Shown: positions 35,600 through 44,391, counted from the stretch's first letter. The stretch is DNA of 62,215 nucleotides from CAZECR01 sp964510495 (GCA_964510495.1 CAZECR010000004.1:1-62215); one strand, 5' to 3'. Notes: generated from the sequence alone by a model not told the origin. Made by a program: numbers and translations.

Positions 35600-35633
35600 A
35601 TCCCGTACTCGCTAGTCGAGTACGGGATTTTTT
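35600..35633 (+). terminator. Terminator before mraZ
   Basis: ATCCCGTACTCG (35600-35611) pairs with CGAGTACGGGAT (35617-35628), a 12-bp stem followed by a T-run. Confidence 0.92.
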
Positions 35634-35680
35634 ATTGTACCTTAGCCTAAAAAGCGACTTTATGATTCTGGGTAAGAGTG

Positions 35681-35709
35681 TTGACGGGTGTAGTAGTGTG
35701 GTGTAAAAT
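35681..35709 (+). promoter_or_regulatory. Promoter of the mraZ operon
   Basis: TTGACG (35681-35686), 17-bp spacer, TAAAAT (35704-35709). The leader to the ATG at 35787 is about 70 nt, the longest in the window, and holds the GTGG repeats. Confidence 0.7.
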
Positions 35710-35737
35710 GGAAGCACGTGGGGAAAAGTGGTGAATA
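35698..35737 (+). promoter_or_regulatory. Candidate MraZ-binding boxes
   Basis: GTGGTGTAAA (35698-35707), GTGGGGAAAA (35718-35727) and GTGGTGAATA (35728-35737) repeat a GTGG core at 10-bp phasing with one slot unmatched. MraZ of other bacteria binds such 10-bp-spaced GTGG/TGGG repeats upstream of its own gene, so autorepression is likely. Confidence 0.6.
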
Positions 35738-35786
35738 ATTTTGAGACAATGCTTGTCTTTCAGAATCTCACCCTACTTACAAAATT

Positions 35787-36218
35787 ATGTTTATCGGCGA
35801 ATACTCCCACTCACTTGACGACAAGGGCCGCATCGCGATCCCGATTAAGTTCCGGCAAGAACTTAAAAAGGGCGGTGTGGTAACCCGCGGGCTTGATAAC
35901 TGTTTGTTTTTCTACACCAAAGTGGAGTGGGAAAAATTAGCAGAAAAATTATCAGCTCTGCCGATCTCGCAGGCAAATAGTCGTGCCTTTGCACGCCTGA
36001 TGCTTGCCGGGGCCATGGACGTTGAGGTTGATAAACAAGGTCGCGTCATCATTCCCGAATATCTGCGTCAGTTCGCGGGTTTCAAAAAAGATGTCGTGAT
36101 TGCCGGCCTCTATAGTCGGCTGGAACTCTGGGATGCCGAAAAATGGGCAGCCTACAAACTACAAACCGAAAGTGAAAGCAGCGTAATCGCAGAGCGAATG
36201 GGGGAGCTTGGCGTGTAA
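35787..36218 (+). CDS. mraZ: Division/cell wall cluster transcriptional regulator MraZ
   Basis: A 143-residue protein with two SpoVT/AbrB-like swapped-hairpin modules. The first opens MFIGEYSHSLDDKGRIAIP and the second has AMDVEVDKQGRVIIP. It forms ring-shaped DNA-binding oligomers that control the dcw cluster. It is the first gene of the cluster here, followed by rsmH (26 nt gap) and an ftsL-like gene. Confidence 0.95.
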   Translation: MFIGEYSHSLDDKGRIAIPIKFRQELKKGGVVTRGLDNCLFFYTKVEWEKLAEKLSALPISQANSRAFARLMLAGAMDVEVDKQGRVIIPEYLRQFAGFKKDVVIAGLYSRLELWDAEKWAAYKLQTESESSVIAERMGELGV

Positions 36219-36244
36219 ATAAGATTAGTCATTAGCCTAGCTCT

Positions 36245-37159
36245 ATGGATAGACATGTACCGGTACTCCTTACAGAAGTTATTGAAACGCTCAACTTGAA
36301 AAAGGGTTTGCAAGTAGTTGATTGCACGCTTGGCGACGCTGGGCACAGCGAAATGATCCTTGAAAAAATTGGTCCGAGTGGGAAACTCCTCGGCATCGAT
36401 GCTGATACTGAATCATTGCTCCGAGCAAAATTAAATCTCTATCGTTTTGAATCGCAAGTAGTATTTGTTCACGGAAATTTTGCAGATTTGCAAAAAATTC
36501 TGAATGAAAAACATATTACTTCAGTTGATCGGATTCTCATGGATCTGGGTTGGTCAACACCGCAATTTGCCGAGCGGGGACGTGGATTCAGCTTTGCGCT
36601 GAGTGAGCCACTCGACATGCGCTATGGCACTAAGTTTGATGAGGGTTACGCGACTGCTGCGGATATCATCAATACGGCTGACCAAGAAGAGCTCGTTACA
36701 ATTTTTAAACGCTATGGTGAAGAAGACTTAAGTAAAGAAATTGCTAGTGCGATTGTAGAGCAGCGAAAAAGTACACCCATTGAGGAGACGAATGAATTGG
36801 TAGAAATTATTCTCAATGTCTACCGTAGTAAATTAAAAAGCACTAAAGAAATTCCTTGGATCGGAGGATTGCACCCAGCCACTAAAGTCTTTCAAGCGCT
36901 TCGCATCGCTGTTAATCACGAGCTTGAGGTACTCGAACAAGCATTGCCTCAAGCAGTGGCAGCGCTCGGAAGCGGTGGAAGACTGGCAGTGATTTCCTTT
37001 CACTCTCTTGAAGATAGAATCGTTAAGCATTTTTTTCAGAGCTTGTCGTCAAAAGAATTTAAAATCATAACCAAAAAACCATTAGTAGCCTCGGACGAAG
37101 AACTGGCGAAGAACGCTCCGTCACGAAGCGCCAAACTCAGAGTCATTGAAAAAATTTAA
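36245..37159 (+). CDS. rsmH: 16S rRNA (cytosine(1402)-N(4))-methyltransferase
   Basis: 304 residues. RsmH methylates C1402 in the ribosomal decoding centre. It shows HVPVLLTEVIETL at the N-terminus, DCTLGDAGHSEMIL (SAM motif I; the usual GGHS is AGHS here), DLGWSTPQ, RGFSFALSEPLDMRY and, near the C-terminus, ISFHSLEDRIVK. The length is standard. It lies between mraZ and ftsL-like in the conserved dcw order. Confidence 0.95.
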   Translation: MDRHVPVLLTEVIETLNLKKGLQVVDCTLGDAGHSEMILEKIGPSGKLLGIDADTESLLRAKLNLYRFESQVVFVHGNFADLQKILNEKHITSVDRILMDLGWSTPQFAERGRGFSFALSEPLDMRYGTKFDEGYATAADIINTADQEELVTIFKRYGEEDLSKEIASAIVEQRKSTPIEETNELVEIILNVYRSKLKSTKEIPWIGGLHPATKVFQALRIAVNHELEVLEQALPQAVAALGSGGRLAVISFHSLEDRIVKHFFQSLSSKEFKIITKKPLVASDEELAKNAPSRSAKLRVIEKI

Positions 37160-37206
37160 AGCTGCCCCCACTACCACTAGGAGGGAACAGGGAACACTTA
37201 CACTTT

Positions 37207-37575
37207 ATGTCTTTAAAACGACGGTTTACAGCTCAATATGCGGAGGTACGACATTTTTTTCTGGCGCTCGAATTGCCGGGTTGGATGACAGGAACGCGTA
37301 TGCGCGTCGCGCTGTTGGTAGTATTGGTAGGAAGTAGTACGGCGTATGTGCTCCGTACCGGCTCCTCGGTGGCGCTTGGGTACCAGATCAAAGGCTACGA
37401 AACAACTATTAGTGATTTAACGGCAGAGCAACAGAAAATGGAAGTGGAAGTCGCAACATATCGCTCCATGAATAGTGTTCAGGCTCGTTTGCCTGAGTTA
37501 AAAATGGTACCTGTTGCTCGAATAAACCGCGTAAACGGCGCTGTTGCAACAGACTTGGCTATTGCCAAAAAGTAA
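37207..37575 (+). CDS. ftsL: FtsL-like cell division membrane protein
   Basis: 122 residues. A basic cytoplasmic part is followed by one membrane helix (about 32-48) and a coiled-coil segment of about 40 residues (YQIKGYETTISDLTAEQQKM). That layout and its place directly after rsmH are those of FtsL, which joins DivIC/FtsB and FtsQ at the septum. FtsL is poorly conserved, so the call rests mainly on topology and gene order. ftsI, which usually follows, is not present. Confidence 0.7.
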   Translation: MSLKRRFTAQYAEVRHFFLALELPGWMTGTRMRVALLVVLVGSSTAYVLRTGSSVALGYQIKGYETTISDLTAEQQKMEVEVATYRSMNSVQARLPELKMVPVARINRVNGAVATDLAIAKK

Positions 37576-37619
37576 TATTTTCTGTTTTGAAATTTAGTTT
37601 TTATATGCTATTCTAAAAG

Positions 37620-37648
37620 CCATCTCGACGTTGTCGGGGTGGTTTTTT
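37620..37648 (+). terminator. Strong hairpin with T-run before the WecA-like gene
   Basis: CCATCTCGAC (37620-37629), a GTT loop and GTCGGGGTGG (37633-37642) form a 10-bp stem when G-U pairs are allowed, followed by T6. It ends the mraZ operon. A TATTCT element at 37609-37614 just upstream would start transcription at the foot of the hairpin. Confidence 0.8.
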
Positions 37649-37667
37649 GGTAAGACATGCTGTGTAT

Positions 37668-38714
37668 ATGATCGTGTATTTTTTAGCTGCTTTTGTTATT
37701 TCGATTATAGCTACGCTTATTATTCGAAAGGTTGCTTTGTTATTGGAAATAGTGGATGTACCTGATGGTGAGCGTAAATTACATGCTGTGCGAATGCCCC
37801 TTCTTGGAGGAGTGGCGCTGTATATTTCTTTTTGGCTTGTTGTTCTCTATGTTGCAAAAGCAACAACGTTGCTGGCGCCTCATATTACCGCAGGGCAATT
37901 ATGGGGTATTTTTTTTGGTACTACGCTTATTGTGGTCATGGGCATATTTGATGATCGTCAGTCGGTAGCTCCTTGGATTCGCATGCTCGTGACTGCGCTT
38001 GCGGTGTGTATCGTTCTGGCTACGGGCATTGGTTTGACTGAAGTTACCAACCCCTGGGGAGGGGTTATAAACCTCCATTTTTGGAGTGTGCATGTGGGGC
38101 GTTTCGGTACCTTGAGTATTGCAGCGAGCCTCGTAAGTTTTATTTGGCTTATGGGGATGATGTACACGACTAAAATTTTAGACGGGCTCGATGGTTTATC
38201 CGCAGGAATAACGGGAGTCGGGTTCTTTATGATTTTTTTACTTACTAATACTAAAAAGTTTTTTCAACCAGATGTAGGACTTTTGGCGCTTATTGCCCTC
38301 GGCGTTATTATGGGTTTTCTTATTTTTAATTTTTATCCGGCTAAAATTTTCCTGGGTGAAAGTGGTAGTATTTTTATTGGTTTTATTTTAGGAATTTTAG
38401 CTATAATTTCTGGCGGTAAAATCGCTACGGCACTCCTCGTGATGGCAGTGCCCATTCTTGACCTGCTGCGGGTTATATATGTTCGTTTCAATCGCGAGCA
38501 GCCGGTTTTTAAAGGTGATCGAGAACATTTGCATTTTCGTCTGCGTGACGCTGGTTTTAGTGAACGTACGACCGTTATATTTATGTACCTCGTGGCGCTT
38601 CTCTTTGGATTGACCACGCTGACGCTCCAGAGCCGTGTTAAATTTGTTGCTTTAGGGCTGCTTGCAGTAGCCATGCTGCTCGTAGCTATTTGGCTTAATA
38701 AAAAGAAAAAATAA
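37668..38714 (+). CDS. WecA/TagO-like undecaprenyl-phosphate sugar-1-phosphate transferase
   Basis: A 348-residue polytopic membrane enzyme of the MraY/WecA family, with about 10-11 helices. Motifs include GERKLHAVRMPLLGG, FDDRQSV (cytoplasmic Asp pair), KILDGLDGLSAG (magnesium/nucleophile region), FNFYPAKIFLGESGS and GDREHLHFRL. The last is the HxH motif of WecA/TagO rather than MraY, so it probably transfers HexNAc-1-phosphate for a surface polymer. The start at 37668 gives a proper first helix; a TTG at 37647 lies in the terminator T-run. It lies 6 nt before the DUF192 gene. Confidence 0.9.
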   Translation: MIVYFLAAFVISIIATLIIRKVALLLEIVDVPDGERKLHAVRMPLLGGVALYISFWLVVLYVAKATTLLAPHITAGQLWGIFFGTTLIVVMGIFDDRQSVAPWIRMLVTALAVCIVLATGIGLTEVTNPWGGVINLHFWSVHVGRFGTLSIAASLVSFIWLMGMMYTTKILDGLDGLSAGITGVGFFMIFLLTNTKKFFQPDVGLLALIALGVIMGFLIFNFYPAKIFLGESGSIFIGFILGILAIISGGKIATALLVMAVPILDLLRVIYVRFNREQPVFKGDREHLHFRLRDAGFSERTTVIFMYLVALLFGLTTLTLQSRVKFVALGLLAVAMLLVAIWLNKKKK

Positions 38715-38720
38715 TATTGT

Positions 38721-39206
38721 ATGTTTGGATTGCAACAAAAAACACCCCCACGCACGTTCAAATTCTGGTATGCTCTTTTTTTTCTCGTAATGGTTGTTGT
38801 TGCGCTCGGTATCTGGTTTGCCACACTGTATTGGCCCAAGGCCTTAGTTCGAATAAAGGGCCAAGACTTGCGTGTACTCGTGGCTCATACCCCCAAGCAT
38901 TGGTTTCAGGGGCTCAGTAATCGTAAAGATTTGGGTAAATACCAGGGCATGCTATTTGTTTTTCCAACCAGTGAACAACATGCTATGGTGATGCGTGATA
39001 TGAAATTTCCTCTTGATATACTCTGGATAGAGCAAGGAGTAATTGTTGATATGGCCCCCAATTTGCAGCCTGATCCTTCGACTACTGAGGCTGGACTTAA
39101 GGTATATACAGCTCGGCTTGCCTCAGACACGGTGCTTGAACTCCCGGCCGGGTTTATTAGAGACCATGGCTTAGCTGTGGGGGATAGTGTCATTGTGGCC
39201 CGTTAG
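38721..39206 (+). CDS. DUF192 domain protein with N-terminal membrane anchor
   Basis: 161 residues. A membrane helix at about 14-37 anchors an extracytoplasmic DUF192 domain (about 45-161). Diagnostic segments are HWFQGLSNRKDL, GMLFVFP, MVMRDMKFPLDILWI and the C-terminal LELPAGFIRDHGLAVGD. The biochemical function of DUF192 is not established. Probably co-transcribed with the WecA-like gene. Confidence 0.9.
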   Translation: MFGLQQKTPPRTFKFWYALFFLVMVVVALGIWFATLYWPKALVRIKGQDLRVLVAHTPKHWFQGLSNRKDLGKYQGMLFVFPTSEQHAMVMRDMKFPLDILWIEQGVIVDMAPNLQPDPSTTEAGLKVYTARLASDTVLELPAGFIRDHGLAVGDSVIVAR

Positions 39207-39209
39207 GCC

Positions 39210-39238
39210 TTGACTAACCAATAGGTTTTTGGTATACT
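39210..39238 (+). promoter_or_regulatory. Promoter of rplU
   Basis: TTGACT (39210-39215), 17-bp spacer, TATACT (39233-39238). The leader is about 40 nt and lacks a Shine-Dalgarno sequence. Confidence 0.8.
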
Positions 39239-39284
39239 AAGCCCACTTTTACACTTAGCATTATTATACATCTAAAGACTTCGT

Positions 39285-39590
39285 ATGCTCGCAGTTATTG
39301 CTACCGGCGGAAAACAATATTTGGTTAAGACCGGTGAAATCCTTAAAATTGAAAAATTAGAACTTAATGAAGGCGATACCGCCACTTTTGAACAGGTACT
39401 TTTGACCGCCGACGATGCTGGTGAAAATGTACAGGTTGGTGGTCCTTACCTTTCTGGTGTTACAGTTACCGCGAAGGTTTTGAAACAAGGTAAGAATCGC
39501 ACTGTACGTGTTGGTAAGTTTAAAAATAAAACACGTTACCACAAAGCACATGGTCATCGCCAGCGCTTTACTCAGGTAGAGATTCTATAA
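39285..39590 (+). CDS. rplU: 50S ribosomal protein L21
   Basis: A 101-residue bL21 with the usual opening MLAVIATGGKQYLVKTG and C-terminal KNKTRYHKAHGHRQRFTQVEI. It is transcribed alone: a strong terminator follows at once, and rpmA (bL27), its usual partner, is not adjacent. Confidence 0.95.
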   Translation: MLAVIATGGKQYLVKTGEILKIEKLELNEGDTATFEQVLLTADDAGENVQVGGPYLSGVTVTAKVLKQGKNRTVRVGKFKNKTRYHKAHGHRQRFTQVEIL

Positions 39591-39596
39591 GACTTC

Positions 39597-39632
39597 AAAA
39601 AATCCCTTCAGTATATACTGAAGGGATTTTTT
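39597..39632. terminator. Bidirectional terminator after rplU
   Basis: A perfect palindrome centred at 39614/39615 (arms AATCCCTTCAGTAT and ATACTGAAGGGATT) with A- and T-runs on its sides. Confidence 0.92.
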
Positions 39633-39709
39633 ATTTGCCGCGGTTATCTTGCGTTCTCTTGGTTTTTAGACTCCCTGTTCGGAAGGCTAAGTGTGCGTAC
39701 GTCTTTACT

Positions 39710-40309
39710 TTAACGTTCCGTTCTTCCTTTGAGAGCGTTTGAAAGTGTAATCTCATCGGCATACTGTAAATCACTGCCCATCGGGAGGCCGCGGGCGAGG
39801 CGGGTGATACGGATGCTCGGTTTTAGTTTTTTTATTTCGCGTTCGAGGTAGAGTGTCGTGGTTTCGCCGGCGAGGTTGGGGTTAAGTGCAAAAATTATTT
39901 CGGAAATAGTTTCATTTTGAACTCGTTTTAAAAGTTCAGCTACTTTTGTTCGTATAAGACTGGTGTCGTCGCTCGTATCAAGAAGCCCGCGTAAGACATG
40001 ATAGACACCTTTGTATTCTGAAGTGTTCTCAATGGCTTGCAAGTCCTGCGAATCGGTCACGACAACAATGGTAGCGTGGTCGCGTTTGGCGTTGCTGCAA
40101 ATAGCGCAGGGGCTTGTGTCACTGAAATCAAAACAGATTTCACAGCTGCGAACATTTTCAATGAGTTCTTTGAGAGCGAGCATGAGTTCGGTAACATCTT
40201 TTTTGCCAGATTTAAGCCAATAAAAAACATACCGTTCGGCGGTGTGTTGGCCGACCGACGGTAGTTTTTTGAGTTCAGTGATGAGGTTGTTAATGGAAGG
40301 GGAGTACAT
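39710..40309 (-). CDS. recR: Recombination protein RecR
   Basis: A 199-residue protein. The N-terminal helix-hairpin-helix (LKKLPSVGQHTAERYVFY) is followed by a four-cysteine zinc finger (CEICFDFSDTSPCAIC). A Toprim domain (VVVTDSQDLQAIE) and FALNPNLAGETTTLYL complete it. RecR loads RecA at gaps together with RecO/RecF. Gene order dnaB-ybaB-recR is compact (25 and 6 nt gaps); ybaB-recR is a widely conserved pair. Confidence 0.95.
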   Translation of the reverse strand: MYSPSINNLITELKKLPSVGQHTAERYVFYWLKSGKKDVTELMLALKELIENVRSCEICFDFSDTSPCAICSNAKRDHATIVVVTDSQDLQAIENTSEYKGVYHVLRGLLDTSDDTSLIRTKVAELLKRVQNETISEIIFALNPNLAGETTTLYLEREIKKLKPSIRITRLARGLPMGSDLQYADEITLSNALKGRTER

Positions 40310-40315
40310 TCGAAA

Positions 40316-40624
40316 TTATTTTCCCATGCCTGGCAAATCAAAGCCGCCCATTTCCTGCATTTTGGTGGCAATGGTGCGCTGCATTTTTTTAAGACCTTCA
40401 GCATGGGCTTCTTTGATACCATTCTGGAGTTTTTCTTTCATGCTTGGGTTTAAGAGTTCGTCGTCGATCGCGAGCGCAGTAATTTCGAGGTTGCCGTTGA
40501 GAGAAACAACCACTTTGTCGCCAACTGCCGTAGTTGTAACACTTTCACCACCGAGTGCTTCCTGGAGTTTTTTACCTTGATCGCGGAGATCTTTAAATTC
40601 TTTGAGTTTCGAGAACATGGACAT
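40316..40624 (-). CDS. YbaB/EbfC family nucleoid-associated protein
   Basis: 102 residues from the ATG at 40624 (a second ATG at 40618 gives 100). An amphipathic helix (MFSKLKEFKDLRDQGKKLQ) precedes a beta-sheet core (VVVSLNGNLEITALAI) and a C-terminal helix ending in a Met/Gly-rich tail (MGGFDLPGMGK), the typical YbaB plan. It forms DNA-binding dimers. The upstream in-frame extension to 40768 overlaps dnaB and is rejected. Confidence 0.9.
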   Translation of the reverse strand: MSMFSKLKEFKDLRDQGKKLQEALGGESVTTTAVGDKVVVSLNGNLEITALAIDDELLNPSMKEKLQNGIKEAHAEGLKKMQRTIATKMQEMGGFDLPGMGK

Positions 40625-40649
40625 AGTCGTGTAGTTAGTAATTAGTTTT

Positions 40650-42098
40650 TTAAAATTCTGGGTCGCCGCCTTCTTGTTTGCGGAACGCTGATTTTGGTTT
40701 AAGTTCTTGGACCATATTGGATTGTGGCACAAAGCTGGTATCCAGATTTCGGAACGAGGCCATCGCATCTACAAAAGCCATTTTTACGACACCGGTCGGA
40801 CCATTACGGTGTTTAGCGATGTGGATTTCAGCCAGGTTGCGTTCGTCGGGTGGAATTTCTTCCGGGCGGTAGTTGCGATCGGCCGATTTACGATAGATAA
40901 ACATGACGATGTCCGCATCCTGCTCAATAGAACCGGATTCACGGAGGTGGGAAAGCTTCGGAATGGCCGGTTTACTCTGTTCTACAGTACGTGAGAGCTG
41001 CGAGAGGGCGATAACCGGAACGTTCAGTTCACGGGCGATACTTTTGAGACCACGCGTGATCTCCGCGACTTCCTGCACACGATTTTCCGTGTTACCACGC
41101 GATTGCATGAGCTGTAAGTAGTCGATAACGATGAGGCCGAGACCATGTTCGGCTTGCAAACGGCGGGCTTTAGTGCGAATCTGCATGATGTTAACGTCGG
41201 CCGAGTCGTCGATAAAGATTGGTGCTTCGGATAATGTTCCGATTGCATGTCCGATGCGTGGAAAATCATCGTCTTCTGGGCGGTCCGACAGGTGGCCGGT
41301 ACGCATTTTCCAGAGGTCAATGTTTGCTTCGGAACAGAGCATTTTATCAACCATCTGTTCTTTACTCATTTCAAGTGAAAAGAGGCCGACAGAAACTTTT
41401 TGTTTAGTACCGATGTGGCGAACGATATCAAGCGCCAAAGAAGATTTCCCCACACTCGGACGAGCAGCAATAATAATAAGATCCGATTTTTGGAGGCCGG
41501 CCATGAGGTTATCAAGTCCGGTAAACCCAGTCGGAATGCCGCGCATTTGACCTTTATTTTTATGGAGTTCGTCAATGCGATCAAAGGCGTCGGCCAAGAC
41601 GCCACGAATTGGGGTAAATGCTTGTTTAAAATAAATTTGTGAAACACCAAACAAATGCTGCTGGGCCTGATCGAGAATCTGTTCAATATCTTCCTGGTCT
41701 TCCTGAAATGACAGGCGGGTAATTTCTTGCGAAGCAGCCAAGAGGCGACGACGAGTCGCTTTTTTATGAATAATATGGGCGTAGTGAACGATGTTCGAAG
41801 CGGTCGGTACAGCGTTCGTGAGTGCTGCCAGGTAGCTGCGGCCACCAATGCGTTCGAGATCACCCTTTTCTTCTAAGCGATTACTCAGTGTCAATAAATC
41901 AAGCGGTTCATTTTTGTCATAAAGCTCGGCAATACATTCAAAAACGCGACTATGAGCGTCTTTGTAGAAATCCTCGGCGCGAACCACGTCAGCTACTTTA
42001 AGCATCGCATCTTTATCAATCAAAATAGAGCCGAGGAGTGACATTTCGGCTTCGAGGCTTTGAGGTGGTATGCGATCTACTCCATCAGATTGTTGCAT
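40650..42098 (-). CDS. dnaB: Replicative DNA helicase DnaB
   Basis: 482 residues. The N-terminal domain (PPQSLEAEMSLLGSIL) binds primase. The RecA-like C-terminal motor has Walker A AARPSVGKSSLALD, Walker B region LIVIDYLQLM, and SQLSRTVE and RESGSIEQDADIVMF typical of DnaB. No intein is present and the length is standard. Its primase partner DnaG is encoded at 52782. Confidence 0.96.
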   Translation of the reverse strand: MQQSDGVDRIPPQSLEAEMSLLGSILIDKDAMLKVADVVRAEDFYKDAHSRVFECIAELYDKNEPLDLLTLSNRLEEKGDLERIGGRSYLAALTNAVPTASNIVHYAHIIHKKATRRRLLAASQEITRLSFQEDQEDIEQILDQAQQHLFGVSQIYFKQAFTPIRGVLADAFDRIDELHKNKGQMRGIPTGFTGLDNLMAGLQKSDLIIIAARPSVGKSSLALDIVRHIGTKQKVSVGLFSLEMSKEQMVDKMLCSEANIDLWKMRTGHLSDRPEDDDFPRIGHAIGTLSEAPIFIDDSADVNIMQIRTKARRLQAEHGLGLIVIDYLQLMQSRGNTENRVQEVAEITRGLKSIARELNVPVIALSQLSRTVEQSKPAIPKLSHLRESGSIEQDADIVMFIYRKSADRNYRPEEIPPDERNLAEIHIAKHRNGPTGVVKMAFVDAMASFRNLDTSFVPQSNMVQELKPKSAFRKQEGGDPEF

Positions 42099-42208
42099 GA
42101 GGCTTTAAAATGAGTGTTCGTATGGTAACGTACTTTGGGGCTACCCGGCAAGTACAGGGTGGGGAAGGAATGGGGGTAAGTCGGTGGATACATGCGGGTT
42201 AAAGATGG

Positions 42209-42214
42209 TATACT
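42209..42214 (+). promoter_or_regulatory. -10 element of the GT-C-like membrane protein gene
   Basis: TATACT ends 10 nt before the ATG at 42225, so the predicted leader is only about 4 nt. No convincing -35 was found. Confidence 0.45.
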
Positions 42215-42224
42215 CGTCTGTAGT

Positions 42225-44381
42225 ATGAAAAAACTCTATTTTGTTCAACTTTTTACGCTTGTTGCCTTACTTGGTTTAAATAGTGTAATTTGGCGAAGTC
42301 TAGGTTTAGGTCTAATTTTTTTAGTACTCTATTTTTATGTGGTAAGTAAACCAGCCGGACGATGGCTCGGTCGGTTTTTTGCCTTTAGTCCCAATTTTCC
42401 GAAGCGATTGCTAGGGGCGTGGTGTGGTTTTCTTGCGGTTGCAGTGTTTGCTGGAATTTTGGTTGTATTTGGAATATTTTCACCTCTACGTAGTGTCGCA
42501 GTATTGGCAGTGTCTGGTGTGTTGTGGTTTTTACTCGATGTGGCATTTCCCGGCCCACAACTTGATTCGGAAATAATGTCGAGCGAAGTAAATACTTTTT
42601 TGTCACCTAAGATAGCTAAGGCACTGCTTATTTTGTATGGCGTGGTCGCTGCAGTCTGTTTCTCTCTACTCATCAGTTCGCGTAGTTCGAGCGTGCTTGC
42701 TACACCCTGGCAAACGATTCATCCCGCATTTATTTATTTTTTTGCTGCAGCGACTGCGCTCCTGGGGCTTTTGATTTTTTCGCCATTCAAAGCACGCTTG
42801 GTACTGCTGCTATTTGTTGTCCACAGCCTACTTATCCATAGTTATCTCCCGCTGACACATACATTGCTCTACGGAGCGGATGGTTGGCGGCATTTGGCTA
42901 CCGAAGAACGATTGATTCGAGGGGAGGGAACAGTTGTTCCTGTTATTAGTGATGGCGCGAGTAGCCCAAAACAAAAAATTGATCTCGGACTTATTTCGTA
43001 TAGCCAAATGTGGGGAGTTAGCGCGCTCATCGGGAACGTCACGGCGGTTTCACTGCTCGATGTTAATCGTTGGCTGCTACCGGGGTTGTTTGGAATTGTA
43101 GTTCCGATACTTATATATGAACTGGCTCAAACGCTTGGCTGGAAAAGAGAATGGTCTTTTGGTGCGGTGCTGCTTAGTTTTTTGCCGTTTGCTTTGACGA
43201 GTACAGGATCGTTCACCTTGCCGGTTAGTTTTGGATTTTTAGTCTGTTTGTTTTTTATAACCATGCTCGTTAAAAGACTGGTAATGCCGGAGCGCAAACA
43301 GCTTTTTCCAATCGGTCTTTTATTTGTTGTGCTCTGTGCGGGGTATGCGCTCTACGCTTTAGTTGGAGCCCTCGCTTTTATTGTGTCCGAACTGTTTTTA
43401 CAACTACGCCGTAAAAATATTCAAACACTACCAGGCTTTTCTGCGGTTATCGTAGTAGGTAGCATTGGTATACTTGGTATTTTTCCTGCTTTAGAATATT
43501 TTGCCCGGTACAGTTCGTTGGTACCGCGCGCGCTGTGGTTGACTCAGCTACAACAAGTAATTGGTAATTTTACTGCGCTGTATCTGGCTAATGGCCCGCG
43601 GCCCCACGATATCGCGACGGGAAACATTATTTTTAATCAAGTACCGCTCGCTAGTTTTGTACCAAATGTATTGACACTGAATCGTTGGTGGCTGGTAATG
43701 TTTATGCTGGGGTGGTGGGCGCTATGCTGCCTTGGTTGGTATGCGCTCATTAAAAAAAGAACTGCTGTATCAGGCTGGTTTGCAACGCTCGCGATAGGAC
43801 TGTTTGGAGCCTATGGTGTCAGCCGGTATTTTTTTCAAGGTGAACAAGTGCTGACTCGTCGGCTTGAACCGGTTTTGGCCCTGATAAGTATTTTTTTAAT
43901 TGTTGTTGCTTTGCGGTACGTTCTCGGGCGATTTCCTTTTGTAGTCAAGAAATGGGTGGTAGTTGGATGTTGTTTGGTAATGAGCGCTGTTATAAGTGCT
44001 TCTTTTACTTTGGGGCCAGATACACTGACGGTAAGTCAGAGTGAATATATTGCCATGCAGCAAGTCTTGCGCGTAGGTGACGTTGGGAGTAAGCCGTGTG
44101 TGATAGCTGATACGTACCCGCTCCTTGCGCTTGAAGCATTGAGTCGCAAGACGATCATTGGCGGAGGCTTCCCGATTTCACACGATTTTGAACAGCCCGA
44201 GCAACAAAAAATATATATCGATCTTGCTGCTGATCCTCAAAATAGTTTAGCACTTGCGGAGGCGTTTAAAGTTACCGGTGCGGAAAAGTGTTTTTTAGTC
44301 GCTCCGTTTGATTCCAGAAAAGTAACGCCGCAGTTTGAGGCGGCTTTTGGCGGTGTCGGGGTGTGGAGTTATTCTAAATAA
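42225..44381 (+). CDS. Polytopic membrane protein, GT-C-like
   Basis: 718 residues with about 14-16 hydrophobic helices and a long soluble loop after the first half. I cannot assign a family. The extracytoplasmic segment LLYGADGWRHLATEERLIRG carries an acidic residue and Arg/Glu set reminiscent of the first loop of GT-C glycosyltransferases, and the C-terminal soluble part ends after FLVAPFDSRKV. A role in glycosylation of surface polymers is a tentative inference. The ATG at 42225 is chosen because the -10 is at 42209-42214 and MKKLYFVQLF begins a clean first helix. It heads a run of closely spaced genes to 46964. Confidence 0.65.
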   Translation: MKKLYFVQLFTLVALLGLNSVIWRSLGLGLIFLVLYFYVVSKPAGRWLGRFFAFSPNFPKRLLGAWCGFLAVAVFAGILVVFGIFSPLRSVAVLAVSGVLWFLLDVAFPGPQLDSEIMSSEVNTFLSPKIAKALLILYGVVAAVCFSLLISSRSSSVLATPWQTIHPAFIYFFAAATALLGLLIFSPFKARLVLLLFVVHSLLIHSYLPLTHTLLYGADGWRHLATEERLIRGEGTVVPVISDGASSPKQKIDLGLISYSQMWGVSALIGNVTAVSLLDVNRWLLPGLFGIVVPILIYELAQTLGWKREWSFGAVLLSFLPFALTSTGSFTLPVSFGFLVCLFFITMLVKRLVMPERKQLFPIGLLFVVLCAGYALYALVGALAFIVSELFLQLRRKNIQTLPGFSAVIVVGSIGILGIFPALEYFARYSSLVPRALWLTQLQQVIGNFTALYLANGPRPHDIATGNIIFNQVPLASFVPNVLTLNRWWLVMFMLGWWALCCLGWYALIKKRTAVSGWFATLAIGLFGAYGVSRYFFQGEQVLTRRLEPVLALISIFLIVVALRYVLGRFPFVVKKWVVVGCCLVMSAVISASFTLGPDTLTVSQSEYIAMQQVLRVGDVGSKPCVIADTYPLLALEALSRKTIIGGGFPISHDFEQPEQQKIYIDLAADPQNSLALAEAFKVTGAEKCFLVAPFDSRKVTPQFEAAFGGVGVWSYSK

Positions 44382-44391
44382 AAATAGTGCT

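Noticed and set aside
37179..37186. AGGAGGGA before the ftsL-like gene as a Shine-Dalgarno site
   Set aside because: It is about 20 nt from the ATG at 37207, too far for ribosome binding, and no in-frame start lies at the proper distance.
40625..40768. Longer N-terminus for the YbaB protein
   Set aside because: The extension overlaps the 3' end of dnaB in another frame and does not resemble YbaB; starts at 40624 or 40618 give the normal length.
44335..44391. Upstream start for the NUDIX gene
   Set aside because: It overlaps the end of the GT-C-like gene; the ATG at 44392 gives the usual domain start.
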